Counted from the first letter of the stretch, positions 16,167-27,601 are shown. The stretch: DNA of 35,391 nt from Acetobacteraceae bacterium (GCA_019750475.1 JAIEOO010000341.1:1-35391), one strand, 5' to 3'. Made by a program: numbers and translations. Notes: a model not told the origin generated them from the sequence alone.

Positions 16167-17420
16167 ATGCGCGATGGCGGTGAGGGCGTTGGGTTCGGCT
16201 CCCCTGGCCCCTGGGCGCCCGAGCCGGGGCCGGCGGCTCCGCGGGCGCTCTGCACCGATTGCGGCCTCTCGCGCATCCCGTCGCGCGCGAAGTCCTGCGG
16301 CACGGCCTGCCAGTTCCTCCGCCCCGACTACGCGGCGCTCGAGGCGCGCATCCATGGCCGCGCGCGCGACGAGGCCCGGCCGGACGAGCTGCATTTCGGA
16401 CCCTTCCGCGCCATGCACCGCGCCCGGATGCTGGAACCGCGCCCCGGCGCGCAATGGACCGGCATCACCACGCGCCTCGCCGAGCGGCTGCTGGAGACGG
16501 GCGCGGTGGACGCGGTGCTGGCCGTGGCGCCCGACCCGGCGGACAGGTGGAAGCCCATGCCCGTCCTCGTCACGCGGGCCGGGGACATGGCGGCGTGCCG
16601 CGGCATGCGGATGGGCTACGCGCCGCTGCTCTCCCTGCTGGAGCCCGCCGCGGCCGCCGGGCACCGGCGCATCGCCGTCATCGGCATTCCCTGCCAGGTG
16701 CACGCGCTGCGCGCGATCGAGGAGACGCTCGGCTTCGAGAGCGTCACCGTCATCGGCACGCCGTGCTCGGACAACACGACGACGGCGAACTTCCACCGGT
16801 TTCTCGCGCTGCTCGAGGCCGATCCGGCGGCCATCACCTATCTCGAGTTCCGCGCCGACTACCAGGTGGAGCTGCGCTACGCCGACGGGCGGCGGCGGCT
16901 GATCCCCTTCCTGATGCTCCCGCTCTCCGACCTGCCGGCCGATTTCTTCCCGCTCACCTGCCGGAGCTGCGTGGACTACACCAACGCGCTCGCCGACATC
17001 ACCGTGGGCTACATGGGCGGCGAGGGCGAGCAATGGCTGATCGTCCGCAACGCGCGCGGCGCCGAACTGCTGGCGCTGCTGGACGGCGAGGTCGCGCTCG
17101 CCGCCCCCGGCACGAAGAGCCGGCGGCAGGCCCATGTGAAGGGCTTCCTCGCCAACACCGAGCGCGCCGCGGGCGGGCTGCCGCTGCGGCGCATGCCGCG
17201 CTGGCTGCGCCCGCTCGTCGCCTGGCTGATGCCGCGCATCGGGCCGCGCGGCCTCGAATTCGCGCGCGCCCGCGTCGAGATGAAGGCGGTGGAGAGCGTC
17301 GTCCACCTGCGGCGCGAGAAGCCGCGGCTGCTGCGCCACATGCTGCCGCCGCATGTCTGGCGGCTCGTCGCGCCCTACGGCCTCGCGCCGCGCGCGACGG
17401 AGGGCAACCGAAAGTTGTAG
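16167..17420 (+). CDS. bciB: FrhB-family iron-sulfur flavoprotein, BciB-like divinyl chlorophyllide 8-vinyl reductase
   Basis: A 417-residue protein of the coenzyme F420 hydrogenase/dehydrogenase beta-subunit family. Four N-terminal cysteines (C29, C32, C44, C48; LCTDCG then SCGTACQF) suggest a 4Fe-4S cluster, and more cysteines lie in GIPCQVHALR, GTPCSDNTTTANF and LTCRSCVDYTN. ADITVGYMGGEGEQW is typical of the C-terminal FrhB domain. In phototrophs the relative BciB reduces the 8-vinyl group of divinyl (proto)chlorophyllide with ferredoxin. That identity fits a possibly phototrophic Acetobacteraceae host but is inferred; other FrhB-type reductases are possible. The ATG at 16167 has GGAGGGG upstream. 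No other pigment gene is in the window. Confidence 0.7.
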   Translation: MRDGGEGVGFGSPGPWAPEPGPAAPRALCTDCGLSRIPSRAKSCGTACQFLRPDYAALEARIHGRARDEARPDELHFGPFRAMHRARMLEPRPGAQWTGITTRLAERLLETGAVDAVLAVAPDPADRWKPMPVLVTRAGDMAACRGMRMGYAPLLSLLEPAAAAGHRRIAVIGIPCQVHALRAIEETLGFESVTVIGTPCSDNTTTANFHRFLALLEADPAAITYLEFRADYQVELRYADGRRRLIPFLMLPLSDLPADFFPLTCRSCVDYTNALADITVGYMGGEGEQWLIVRNARGAELLALLDGEVALAAPGTKSRRQAHVKGFLANTERAAGGLPLRRMPRWLRPLVAWLMPRIGPRGLEFARARVEMKAVESVVHLRREKPRLLRHMLPPHVWRLVAPYGLAPRATEGNRKL

Positions 17421-17523
17421 ATTCCGCCGGTTCTTCGCGTGAATGCGGCGCACAACCACGCGCGCGCTTCGGCATTCAAGCCTCCGAGAGCAGAAGCCCG
17501 GCCCCGCCGGCATCGGAGGTCAC

Positions 17524-18456
17524 ATGCGCATGGCGTTCCTCGCGGCCGGCCTCGCCGGCGCGCTCCTCGCGGCCCCGTCCGGCGCGGCGCCGCTCACCGC
17601 CAACGAGATCCTGAGCCAGTTCAACATCGTGGTGACGGGCGACTTCGCCAGCACCTCCGATGTCGAGGGACGGACGGTGGTGGGCGGGAACCTCACCCAC
17701 GGCGCGACCTTCTTCAACAACCCCGGCGCCGCCGCGGCCTCCGCCTTCCGGGCGCTGACGGTGTACGGCGACGTCACCGCCGGCGGGCCGCTCAACGTCA
17801 ACAATGGCGGCGGGGCGGCCATCGGCGGCGCGTCCGCCGCCATCATCAACGACAATGGCGGCGGCGGCGTGACGACGGGCGCGAGCCTGCCGGGCTTCCA
17901 GGCCCATTTCGCCGATCCGCTGAACGCGCTCTCGGCGCAGCTCGCCGGCATGGCGGCGGACAGCGCGCCGCCCGCGGCGCCGCCCGGGTTCCCGAACAAC
18001 GTGATGCTGCAGGCGAGCGCGGGGACCGGCCTCGCCGTCTTCGCGCTGACCACGGCGGAGCTCGCCTCCTACGCCTCCTTCGCGGTGGACCTGAACGGGC
18101 GCGAGGGGGCGGTGTTCAACGTCACCGGCGCGTCCTTCACGGCGACGGGGAACTTCCTCAACGCGCTCTCCGTCGCGCGCGACGTGATCTGGAACTTCGT
18201 GGACGCCGTGACGCTCGATGTCCGGGTGCAATGGGGCGGCACGGTGCTGGCCCCCAAGGCGGCGGTGAGCAACACGACGCCCATCGAGGGCACGCTCTTC
18301 GCGGCGAGCTTCCGCGGCGACGGCGAGATGCACAGCCAGCCCTTCCGGCCGGGCGTCACCCCGCGCGGCTCGCCGCCGACCCCGGTGCCCGTGCCCGCGT
18401 CCCTCGCGCTGCTCGGCCTCGGGCTGGCGGGCCTCGCCGCCGTGCGGCGCCGCTGA
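17524..18456 (+). CDS. Choice-of-anchor A family exported protein with PEP-CTERM-like sorting tail
   Basis: A 310-residue exported protein. After the signal peptide (MRMAFLAAGLAGALLAAPSGAA) comes a choice-of-anchor A type domain: FNIVVTGDFASTSDVEGRTVVGGNL, then Gly/Asn-rich repeats. The C-terminus VPVPASLALLGLGLAGLAAVRRR is a tripartite sorting signal: a short VPxPA motif, a hydrophobic helix, and an arginine cluster. The motif reads VPVPA instead of VPEPA and resembles the VPLPA variant of alphaproteobacteria. Such proteins are processed by an exosortase and are often tied to exopolysaccharide or biofilm. GGAGGT precedes the ATG at 17524; the tracked start at 17443 precedes the signal peptide. 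The exosortase must lie elsewhere. Confidence 0.86.
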   Translation: MRMAFLAAGLAGALLAAPSGAAPLTANEILSQFNIVVTGDFASTSDVEGRTVVGGNLTHGATFFNNPGAAAASAFRALTVYGDVTAGGPLNVNNGGGAAIGGASAAIINDNGGGGVTTGASLPGFQAHFADPLNALSAQLAGMAADSAPPAAPPGFPNNVMLQASAGTGLAVFALTTAELASYASFAVDLNGREGAVFNVTGASFTATGNFLNALSVARDVIWNFVDAVTLDVRVQWGGTVLAPKAAVSNTTPIEGTLFAASFRGDGEMHSQPFRPGVTPRGSPPTPVPVPASLALLGLGLAGLAAVRRR

Positions 18457-18523
18457 CGCCGTTCGCCCGCGGCTTCCGGCACGGGGCTTGCAACGCCCCT
18501 GCCGCAAGGCCGAGGAGAACGCC

Positions 18524-19504
18524 ATGCGTCGTCGCCAATTGCCGCTTCTGGCGGCATCCGCCGCCTCCTTCGCGGCACCGGCGGTCAGCCGGGCGCAGGG
18601 CGCCTGGCCCACGCGCCCCGTCCGCATCGTGGTCACCTTCCCGCCCGGCGGCTCCTCCGACATCGTGGCGCGGGTGCTGGCGGAGGTCCTGTCGCCCGTC
18701 TTCCACCAGCGCTTCGTGGTGGACAACCGCCCGGGTGCCGGCGGCACGCTGGCCGCGCGGCACGTCGCGGAGCAGCCGGCCGATGGCTACACGCTGCTGC
18801 TGACCAACACCGCGCCCATCACCACCTCCCCGCCGCTCTACCCGCAGGCGGGATACGACCCGGTGCGGAGCTTCACCCATGTCGCCTTCATCGGCGCCGC
18901 GCCGGTCGCCGTGGTGGTCAACAGCGCGAGCATCCCGGTCACCGACCTGCGCGGCCTCGTGGACTGGGTCCGCGCCCAGCGCGAGCCGCCCTCCTTCGGG
19001 TCGTCGGGCACGGGCTCCGTCGGGCACATCCTGGGCGAGATGTTCCAGCGCCAGACCGGGCTGCGCCTGACCCACGTGCCCTATCGCGGCTCCGCCCCGC
19101 TGCTGCCCGACCTGCTGAACGGGCAGGTCCCGCTCGCCTTCGACACGCTGCCCCAATATGTCGAGCACTTCGCCGCCGGGCGGCTGCGGGGCATCGCCGT
19201 CAGCGCCGCCCGGCGCAGCGCCGTCGCGCCGGCCGTGCCGACGACGGCCGAGGGCGGCCTGCCCGACCTGCTGGCGGCGAACTGGGTGGGCCTCTCGGCC
19301 CCCGCCGGCCTGCCGCCCGCGATCGCCGAGCGGCTGAGCGCCGAGATCGTCAAGGCCGTGGAGGCCGAGCCGATGCGCGCGCGCCTCCTTGACCACGCGA
19401 TCACGCCGGCGCCGCTCGGCCCGCAGCCCTTCACCGCCTTCGTGGAGCGCGACGTGCGGGAGATCGGCGGGACGGTCCGCGCGCTCGGCATCACCGCCGG
19501 CTGA
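18524..19504 (+). CDS. Bug/TctC-family solute-binding protein
   Basis: A 326-residue tripartite tricarboxylate transporter receptor. The signal peptide MRRRQLPLLAASAASFAAPAVSRAQ is followed by WPTRPVRIVVTFPPGGSSDIVARVLAEVLS, the conserved ligand-loop region, and VVDNRPGAGG. Later family hallmarks are FGSSGTGSVGHILGEMF and THVPYRGSAPLLPDLLNGQVPLAFD. It probably captures an organic acid in the periplasm; the ligand is unknown. The ATG at 18524 has GAGGAGA upstream, better than the tracked start at 18488. No membrane components are adjacent, and it converges on ilvA with 9 bases between stops. Confidence 0.91.
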   Translation: MRRRQLPLLAASAASFAAPAVSRAQGAWPTRPVRIVVTFPPGGSSDIVARVLAEVLSPVFHQRFVVDNRPGAGGTLAARHVAEQPADGYTLLLTNTAPITTSPPLYPQAGYDPVRSFTHVAFIGAAPVAVVVNSASIPVTDLRGLVDWVRAQREPPSFGSSGTGSVGHILGEMFQRQTGLRLTHVPYRGSAPLLPDLLNGQVPLAFDTLPQYVEHFAAGRLRGIAVSAARRSAVAPAVPTTAEGGLPDLLAANWVGLSAPAGLPPAIAERLSAEIVKAVEAEPMRARLLDHAITPAPLGPQPFTAFVERDVREIGGTVRALGITAG

Positions 19505-19513
19505 GGGCGGCCG

Positions 19514-20737
19514 TCACACGCGGCGGACGACGTAGCTCCCGGCTTCGAGGGCGGCGATGATGGCGTTGCCCTGGGCGGCGTCCCGCACCTCCACCATGAG
19601 GTGCAGCTCGGTGCTCTGGACGGTGGGCGCGCCGAAGAGCTGCTGGTGCTGCACCTCGATCACGTTGCCGCCCAGCGCCGAGATGCGGCCGGCGATGTCG
19701 GCCAGCATGCCGGGGCGGTCGGGGATGTCGAAGCGCAGGCGCAGGATGCGGCCGTCGCGGAGAAGCTGGCGCAGCAGCACGTTGGACAGGGCGCGGGCGT
19801 CGATGTTGCCGCCGCAGACCGCCGTGCCGATCCGCTGGCCGGCGAAACGCTCGGGATGGGCCAGCACGGCGGCCAGCCCCGCCGCGCCCGCGCCCTCGGC
19901 CACGGTCTTGGCGCCCTCGGCCAGCAGGGCGATCGCCTGCTCGACCGCGCGTTCGGGCACGACCAGCACCTCGACGCCGAGGTCGCGCAGCAGGCCGAGA
20001 GGCAGTTCGCCCACGTCGCGCACCGCGATGCCCTCGGCGACGGTCGGGCCGCCGACCTGCACGGGTTCGCCCGCCAGGCGCTGGCGCATGGCCTGGTAGC
20101 CCTCGACCTCGACGCCGAAGACGCGGGTGGCGGGCGCGGCCTGCCGCGCGGCGATGGCGCAGCCCGCGGCGAGGCCGCCGCCGCCCACCGGCAGGATCAG
20201 CGCGTCGGGCGGCTCGGGCGCGTCCTCCAGCAATTCGAGGGCGAGCGTCCCCTGGCCGGCGATCACCCCGGGGTCGTTGTAGGGATGGACGAAGGTGAGC
20301 CCTTCCTCCTGCGCGAGGCCGTGGGCGTGGGTCGCGGCCTCGGCCAGGGTCTCGCCGACCAGCACGACGCGGGCGCCGAAGGCCTCGGTCCGCAGCACCT
20401 TCGTCGCGGGCGTGAAGCGCGGCATGACGATGGTGGAGCGCACGCCGGCGAGGGTCGCGTGGCGGGCGACGGCCTGGGCGTGGTTGCCGGCCGACATGGC
20501 GATGACGCCGGCGCGGCGCTCAGCCTCCGTCAGCAGGGCGAGGCGGTTGGCCGCGCCGCGCTCCTTGAAGGCGCCCGTCGCCTGGAGGTTGTCGAGCTTG
20601 AGGAAGACGCGCGCGCCCGTGGCGGCGTTGACCGCCGGGTTCTCGATGGTCGGCGTGCGGAGGATGCGGCCCGCGATGCGGCCCGCCGCCGCGCGGATGT
20701 CGGCGGCGGTGACCGGCGCGGCCAGGAGGTCGAGCAT
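19514..20737 (-). CDS. ilvA: Threonine ammonia-lyase (threonine dehydratase)
   Basis: A 407-residue PLP enzyme that deaminates threonine (and serine) to 2-oxobutyrate (pyruvate), the entry to isoleucine synthesis. The PLP lysine is K58 in QATGAFKERGA; SAGNHAQAVA and the phosphate-binding PVGGGGLAAG follow. The last ~75 residues (RFDIPDRPGMLADIAGRI...) form a single ACT domain, as in the medium-length, TIGR01127-like form rather than the two-ACT E. coli IlvA. The start overlaps the greA stop by one base (TGATG), so the genes are co-translated. The reaction releases an enamine, which connects it to the RidA proteins in the window. Confidence 0.92.
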   Translation of the reverse strand: MLDLLAAPVTAADIRAAAGRIAGRILRTPTIENPAVNAATGARVFLKLDNLQATGAFKERGAANRLALLTEAERRAGVIAMSAGNHAQAVARHATLAGVRSTIVMPRFTPATKVLRTEAFGARVVLVGETLAEAATHAHGLAQEEGLTFVHPYNDPGVIAGQGTLALELLEDAPEPPDALILPVGGGGLAAGCAIAARQAAPATRVFGVEVEGYQAMRQRLAGEPVQVGGPTVAEGIAVRDVGELPLGLLRDLGVEVLVVPERAVEQAIALLAEGAKTVAEGAGAAGLAAVLAHPERFAGQRIGTAVCGGNIDARALSNVLLRQLLRDGRILRLRFDIPDRPGMLADIAGRISALGGNVIEVQHQQLFGAPTVQSTELHLMVEVRDAAQGNAIIAALEAGSYVVRRV

Positions 20738-21210
20738 CAGGCGAAGCGGACGGAGGTGATCTCGACGGCGCGGGCCCCGCCGGGCGCCGGAACCTCGACG
20801 CTGTCGCCCACGCGCTTGCCCATCAGCGCCTTGGCGAGCGGGGAGGAGATGGAGATGGAACCGGTCTTCATGTCGGCCTCATACTGGCCGACGATGCGAT
20901 AGGTGTTCTCCTTCTCGGTCTCCTCGTCCACGATGGTGACGCGGGCGCCGAAGCGGACCTGATCGCCATTCATCTTGGAGACGTCGATCACCTCGCTCGA
21001 CGGGATGATCGCCTCGAGCTCCGCGATGCGGCCTTCGATGAAGGACTGCCGTTCCCGCGCCGCGTGGTACTCGGCGTTCTCGGAGAGGTCGCCATGGGCG
21101 CGCGCCTCCGCGATGGCGCGGATGATCGCGGGCCGTTCCTCGCTCTTGAGCAGACGCAGTTCGTCCTCAAGCCTGGCCAGGCCCTCGGCCGTGATCGGGA
21201 ACTTCTGCAC
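20737..21210 (-). CDS. greA: Transcription elongation factor GreA
   Basis: A 157-residue GreA, the usual length. It rescues backtracked RNA polymerase by stimulating cleavage of the 3' RNA end. The N-terminal coiled coil runs from [22 protein letters not shown], with the acidic tip [12 protein letters not shown] that reaches the polymerase active site. The C-terminal globular domain has [33 protein letters not shown] and VEVPAPGG. The start is GTG at 21210 with AAGGA upstream. It is followed directly by ilvA with overlapping stop and start codons, and preceded by carB and a hairpin. Confidence 0.95.
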   Translation of the reverse strand: MQKFPITAEGLARLEDELRLLKSEERPAIIRAIAEARAHGDLSENAEYHAARERQSFIEGRIAELEAIIPSSEVIDVSKMNGDQVRFGARVTIVDEETEKENTYRIVGQYEADMKTGSISISSPLAKALMGKRVGDSVEVPAPGGARAVEITSVRFA

Positions 21211-21292
21211 AGCGACGTCCTTCGACTGGTTGCCAGCAATACTTCCCCACCCCGGATGAATTTCCGGAAAGACACGCCGGAGGTGAGGGGGA

Positions 21293-21318
21293 GGGAGGGG
21301 ACCTGATCGCCCCCTCCC
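21293..21318 (-). terminator. Hairpin after carB
   Basis: GGGAGGGG and CCCCTCCC pair over 8 bp around a 10-base loop, starting 3 bases beyond the carB stop codon on the minus strand. No T-run follows. It marks the end of the carA-to-carB run, with greA 110 bases downstream behind its own ribosome site. Confidence 0.5.
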
Positions 21319-21321
21319 GGC

Positions 21322-24582
<3,261 letters not shown>

Positions 24583-24591
24583 GGTGGGCTC

Positions 24592-25023
24592 TCAGCGGAA
24601 GTCGCGGTCGGAGGGGATGAGGCCGAGATAGGCGCGCACGCGCCACTGGGCCTCGACGAAGAAGGCGAGGGGGGCCGGGCGCCAGGCGGGCAGGCGCCAT
24701 TCGGCATGGTGGGCGATGCGGATGCCGGCGGCCGTCCAGCTGGCCTGGGCGGCGGCGAGGGTGGACATGGCCGTCACCTCCGCCACGCCGCGGATCCAGC
24801 CGGCGCCGTCGCGCAGGATGAGGAAGCCCGAGCCCTGGCCGCCCATGGCGGCCGGGCGTTCCCGGGCGCAGGCCTCGACCTTCGCGCCGTTGGGGCCGGC
24901 GCTGCGCCAGGCGGGGTCGTCGCAGTCGAGCGCGCCATAGGGCGCCACGATCCAGAGGAACAGCGCGAAGGCGGCGAGCGCCGCGGCGACCGAGACATTG
25001 GCGCCGTTGAAGGGGAGCATCAT
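24592..25023 (-). CDS. Small membrane-anchored protein upstream of carB
   Basis: A 143-residue protein of unknown function. One hydrophobic helix near the N-terminus (VSVAAALAAFALFLWIVAPYG) should anchor it, with the rest on the periplasmic side. Two cysteines (ALDCDD and VEACARE) could form a disulfide. The ATG at 25023 overlaps the previous gene's TGA (ATGA) and has a second ATG directly after it. The coding sequence has the usual high GC at third positions. It is next to carB, but no link to carbamoyl phosphate synthesis is evident. Confidence 0.72.
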   Translation of the reverse strand: MMLPFNGANVSVAAALAAFALFLWIVAPYGALDCDDPAWRSAGPNGAKVEACARERPAAMGGQGSGFLILRDGAGWIRGVAEVTAMSTLAAAQASWTAAGIRIAHHAEWRLPAWRPAPLAFFVEAQWRVRAYLGLIPSDRDFR

Positions 25024-25283
25024 GGCGGGTTCGCGTGGCGCCGCGCCGTCCAGAGCAGGAGCGGCAGCAGCAGCAGATGCGGCACGCCCCAGAAGGCGAG
25101 CGCGGTCGGCACGTGCTCGGGCGGGACGAAGAGCATCGTCACGCCATGGACGGCGGCGCTGATCCCGAAGGCCATGAGGGCCGCGCGCATCGCCGGGTAG
25201 AGCTTGCGCAGGGCATGGGCCAGCCAGAACAGGACGAGGCCCGAATAGCCGAGGGCGAAGAGGGCGAAGGGCAGGTTATCCAA
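25020..25283 (-). CDS. Small integral membrane protein
   Basis: An 87-residue protein with three likely membrane helices: LPFALFALGYSGLVLFWLAHAL, MRAALMAFGISAAVHGVTMLFV and ALAFWGVPHLLLLPLLLW. The function is not recognised. The start appears to be TTG at 25283, giving an 8-base overlap with the end of the upstream gene, and the stop overlaps the next gene's ATG. These overlaps support co-translation. The absence of an ATG makes the exact start uncertain. Confidence 0.68.
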   Translation of the reverse strand: MDNLPFALFALGYSGLVLFWLAHALRKLYPAMRAALMAFGISAAVHGVTMLFVPPEHVPTALAFWGVPHLLLLPLLLWTARRHANPP

Positions 25284-25512
25284 GGCGCTTCGTCTCCTTC
25301 AGCCAGAGGGCGAGGCCGACGATGGCGTGCGAGGCGGCGACGAGGCCCACCACCGTCCAGCGCCCGAAATCGGTGAACCAGTAGAGCGAGGAGCCGAGCA
25401 GCAGCATGGAGAGGCCGATGGCCGCCGGGGTGTGCGGCGTGACGCGCTTGCAGATCACGGTCAGCACCACGGCGAGGAAGACGCAGGGGATGAAGAGCAG
25501 CAGCGCGGTCAT
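25276..25512 (-). CDS. Small integral membrane protein
   Basis: A 78-residue protein with three predicted helices (LLLFIPCVFLAVVLTVIC, AIGLSMLLLGSSLYWFTDF, WTVVGLVAASHAIVGLALWL) and a basic C-terminus (KETKRLG). The ATG at 25512 overlaps the LysE-type gene's stop as ATGA. The tracked ORF (305 residues) reads through the LysE gene in another frame and is rejected. Together with the 87-residue neighbour it may form a small membrane complex; that is speculation from adjacency alone. Confidence 0.7.
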   Translation of the reverse strand: MTALLLFIPCVFLAVVLTVICKRVTPHTPAAIGLSMLLLGSSLYWFTDFGRWTVVGLVAASHAIVGLALWLKETKRLG

Positions 25513-26144
25513 GCCTCGCGTCCCGTCACGGCGAGCTTGAGGGCGAGCAGCGCGAGCGCGCCGCCCAGGATGTAGCGCTGCGCGGCGAGCCAGGCGGGCC
25601 GCGTCGAGAGGAAGCGCGCCGTGCCGGAGGCGCCGCAGACCAGCAGCGCGTCGAAGGCGGTGCAGGTGGCGATCTGCACCGCCCCCAGGATGACGGATTG
25701 GGTGAACACGTCGCCCCGCGCCGGGTCGAGGAAGGGCGGGAAGACCGCGACGTAGAACAGCGCGACCTTCGGGTTCAGCGCGGCGGTGGCGAAGCCCACG
25801 GCAAAGAGGCGGGCATCGGGCTCGGCCGGCAGGGGGCGCGGGGCGAAAAGCGGCTGGCCGCCGGGGCGCAGGCACTGCCAGGCGAGGAAAGCGAGGTAGA
25901 GCGCGCCGCCGATGCGCAGCACGTCCCAGGCATAGGGCACGGCGAAGAGGGCGGCGGTGATCCCCGCCGCCGCCGCGAGCATGATGGCGAGCGAGCCGGT
26001 CTGGCAGCCCGCGAGCGAAACCATCCCCGCCCGCGTCCCCTGCGCCAGCGCGCGGGAGACGAGGTAGAGCATGTTCGGGCCCGGCGTGGCCGCGAGGCCG
26101 AGCGACAGGGCCGCGAAGACGAGGAGGGTTTCGAGGGAGGGCAT
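25509..26144 (-). CDS. LysE/RhtB-family amino-acid exporter
   Basis: A 211-residue inner-membrane exporter of the LysE superfamily, which exports amino acids such as lysine, threonine or homoserine lactone. The signature ALSLGLAATPGPNMLYLVSRALAQGTRAG sits at the N-terminus, with the second half starting AVGFATAALNPKVALFYVAVFPPFLDP. Length and about six hydrophobic segments fit the family. The start overlaps the previous gene's TGA by one base (TGATG), and the stop overlaps the next gene's ATG. The exported compound cannot be told. Confidence 0.9.
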   Translation of the reverse strand: MPSLETLLVFAALSLGLAATPGPNMLYLVSRALAQGTRAGMVSLAGCQTGSLAIMLAAAAGITAALFAVPYAWDVLRIGGALYLAFLAWQCLRPGGQPLFAPRPLPAEPDARLFAVGFATAALNPKVALFYVAVFPPFLDPARGDVFTQSVILGAVQIATCTAFDALLVCGASGTARFLSTRPAWLAAQRYILGGALALLALKLAVTGREA

Positions 26145-26824
26145 CAGCCGACGGCCAGCCGCGATATGGCCAGGAGCGCACCCATGACTGCAAGAAGGAC
26201 AGCGTTGAGTGCGTGCGCGGCTAGCTTATCGAGCAGCCATACGACAACGCTTCCCTTAGTTACCGCGTGGGAGAGCTCCCCGGCTCGGATCCAGCCCCTC
26301 TGAAGACGGGATCGGAGCGACTTCAGTTCATCGGCTGCAACCCGGCGTTCTTCGGCATCCAAAGGAAGGTCGTTCGCTCCTGTAGTCAGGGCATGCTCAA
26401 TCTTCTCAATGCCTTCAACGGCTGTCGTGCGGTTTGGATCATTGTCATCCAATCGCACTAACCGATCCGAAGCAGGGATGATGTTTAACTGAAGCCGGTC
26501 GGTCGGCCATCCAACGGTCTCTTGCATATCACCGGCCAACTCCTGAACCCGAAGAAATCCAGTCGCGGTCGGGCGCAAAACGATGCCGTCATCGAAAAGA
26601 AATTTGGCGTCCGTAACGCTCCTCAGTCCGTTCTGAAGCTGCTCAAAGATAACCGCCCGAAAGGCGGCTGACGCTTCATTCCCAAGAATTTCCGTGCCGC
26701 GCAGCGCTAGCGCCTGGGCATGTCCGATTCGATCTAATTCCCTATTCGCGTCGAAATAAGCGTAAATAGAGACTAGGAGAGCTTCGTCGTTCTTCGCCTC
26801 TTCGAGACATCTGCGGTAGTCCAT
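26144..26824 (-). CDS. Low-GC protein of unknown function with C-terminal membrane segment
   Basis: A 226-residue protein (a GTG one codon earlier, at 26827, is an alternative start) resembling nothing I know. The N-terminal ~190 residues are soluble and charged; the last ~35 (VVVWLLDKLAAHALNAVLLAVMGALLAISRLAVG) are hydrophobic and should tail-anchor it. Base composition is plainly different: two sampled 60-base lines (26461 and 26701) are 57 % and 53 % GC against about 70 % next door, and A/T-ending codons are common. This suggests transfer from another genome. Yet its stop overlaps the LysE start by one base, and its start follows the SDR stop within three bases. Confidence 0.72.
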   Translation of the reverse strand: MDYRRCLEEAKNDEALLVSIYAYFDANRELDRIGHAQALALRGTEILGNEASAAFRAVIFEQLQNGLRSVTDAKFLFDDGIVLRPTATGFLRVQELAGDMQETVGWPTDRLQLNIIPASDRLVRLDDNDPNRTTAVEGIEKIEHALTTGANDLPLDAEERRVAADELKSLRSRLQRGWIRAGELSHAVTKGSVVVWLLDKLAAHALNAVLLAVMGALLAISRLAVG

Positions 26825-26827
26825 CAC

Positions 26828-27601
26828 TCACCCCTGCACCGAGAACCCGCCATCCACCGGGATGGCCGTGCCGGTGATGAAGCGCGCGCTGTCGCTCGCG
26901 AGGAACGCTGCGATGCCCTCGAAATCGGCGGGGTCGCCCCAGCGGCCCATCGGCGTGCGGGCGCGGACATTGGCGTCCAGTTGGGGCATGTCCGCCCGCG
27001 CCTTCCGCGTCAGCGCCGTGTCGATCCAGCCCGGCAGCACGGCGTTCACCGTGATGCCGTCCGCCGCCCAGGCGGTCGCGAGCGACTTGGTCAGCTGCAC
27101 GATCCCGCCCTTCGACGCCGCATAGGCGATATGCAGCGGCATCCCGAAGATCGAGAGCATGGAGCCGTTGTTGATCACCCGGCCCACGCCACCCGCCTTC
27201 AGATGCGGATGCGCCGCGCGGGCGCAGAGCATGGCGGAGGTGAGGTTGGTGTCGAGGACGGCGTGCCAGTTCTCGGTGGCGTAGCTTTCGGGGCGGCCGC
27301 GGATGTTGGTGCCCGCGTTGTTCACCAGGATGTCGAGGCGGCCGAGCCGCGCCACCGTCTCCGCCACGGCGTCGTTGACCGAGGCTTCGTCGGTGACGTC
27401 GCAGGTGACGGCGTCCGCGGTGGCGCCGAGCGCGCGCAGCTCCGCAACGGCTTCGGCCGATTTGGCCGCATCCCGCGCCGCGAGCATGACGGCCGCACCC
27501 GCCTTCGCCAGGCCGCGCGCGAAGCCGAGGCCGATGCCGCCATTGCCGCCGGTGACGAAGGCGACGCGGCCCCCAAGGGCAAACATCGCTTGGGCGAACA
27601 T
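26828..27601 (-). CDS. Short-chain dehydrogenase/reductase
   Basis: A 257-residue classical SDR. The cofactor motif is FVTGGNGGIGLGFA, followed by NNAGTN (residues ~93-98), the serine region INNGSMLSIFG, and the catalytic YAASKGG. It ends with ITGTAIPVDGGFSVQG, the usual SDR C-terminal pattern. The C-terminal loop resembles gluconate 5-dehydrogenase/3-oxoacyl reductase types, but the substrate is open. The ATG at 27601 overlaps the carA stop by one base (TGATG), coupling it to carA; a second ATG five codons in (MFALGG) is possible. Confidence 0.9.
   Translation of the reverse strand: MFAQAMFALGGRVAFVTGGNGGIGLGFARGLAKAGAAVMLAARDAAKSAEAVAELRALGATADAVTCDVTDEASVNDAVAETVARLGRLDILVNNAGTNIRGRPESYATENWHAVLDTNLTSAMLCARAAHPHLKAGGVGRVINNGSMLSIFGMPLHIAYAASKGGIVQLTKSLATAWAADGITVNAVLPGWIDTALTRKARADMPQLDANVRARTPMGRWGDPADFEGIAAFLASDSARFITGTAIPVDGGFSVQG

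Noticed and set aside
15111-17420. 769-residue plus-strand ORF covering the Gfo/Idh/MocA gene and bciB
   Set aside because: Only its last 417 residues (from 16167) form a real protein; the first part is antisense to the oxidoreductase gene.
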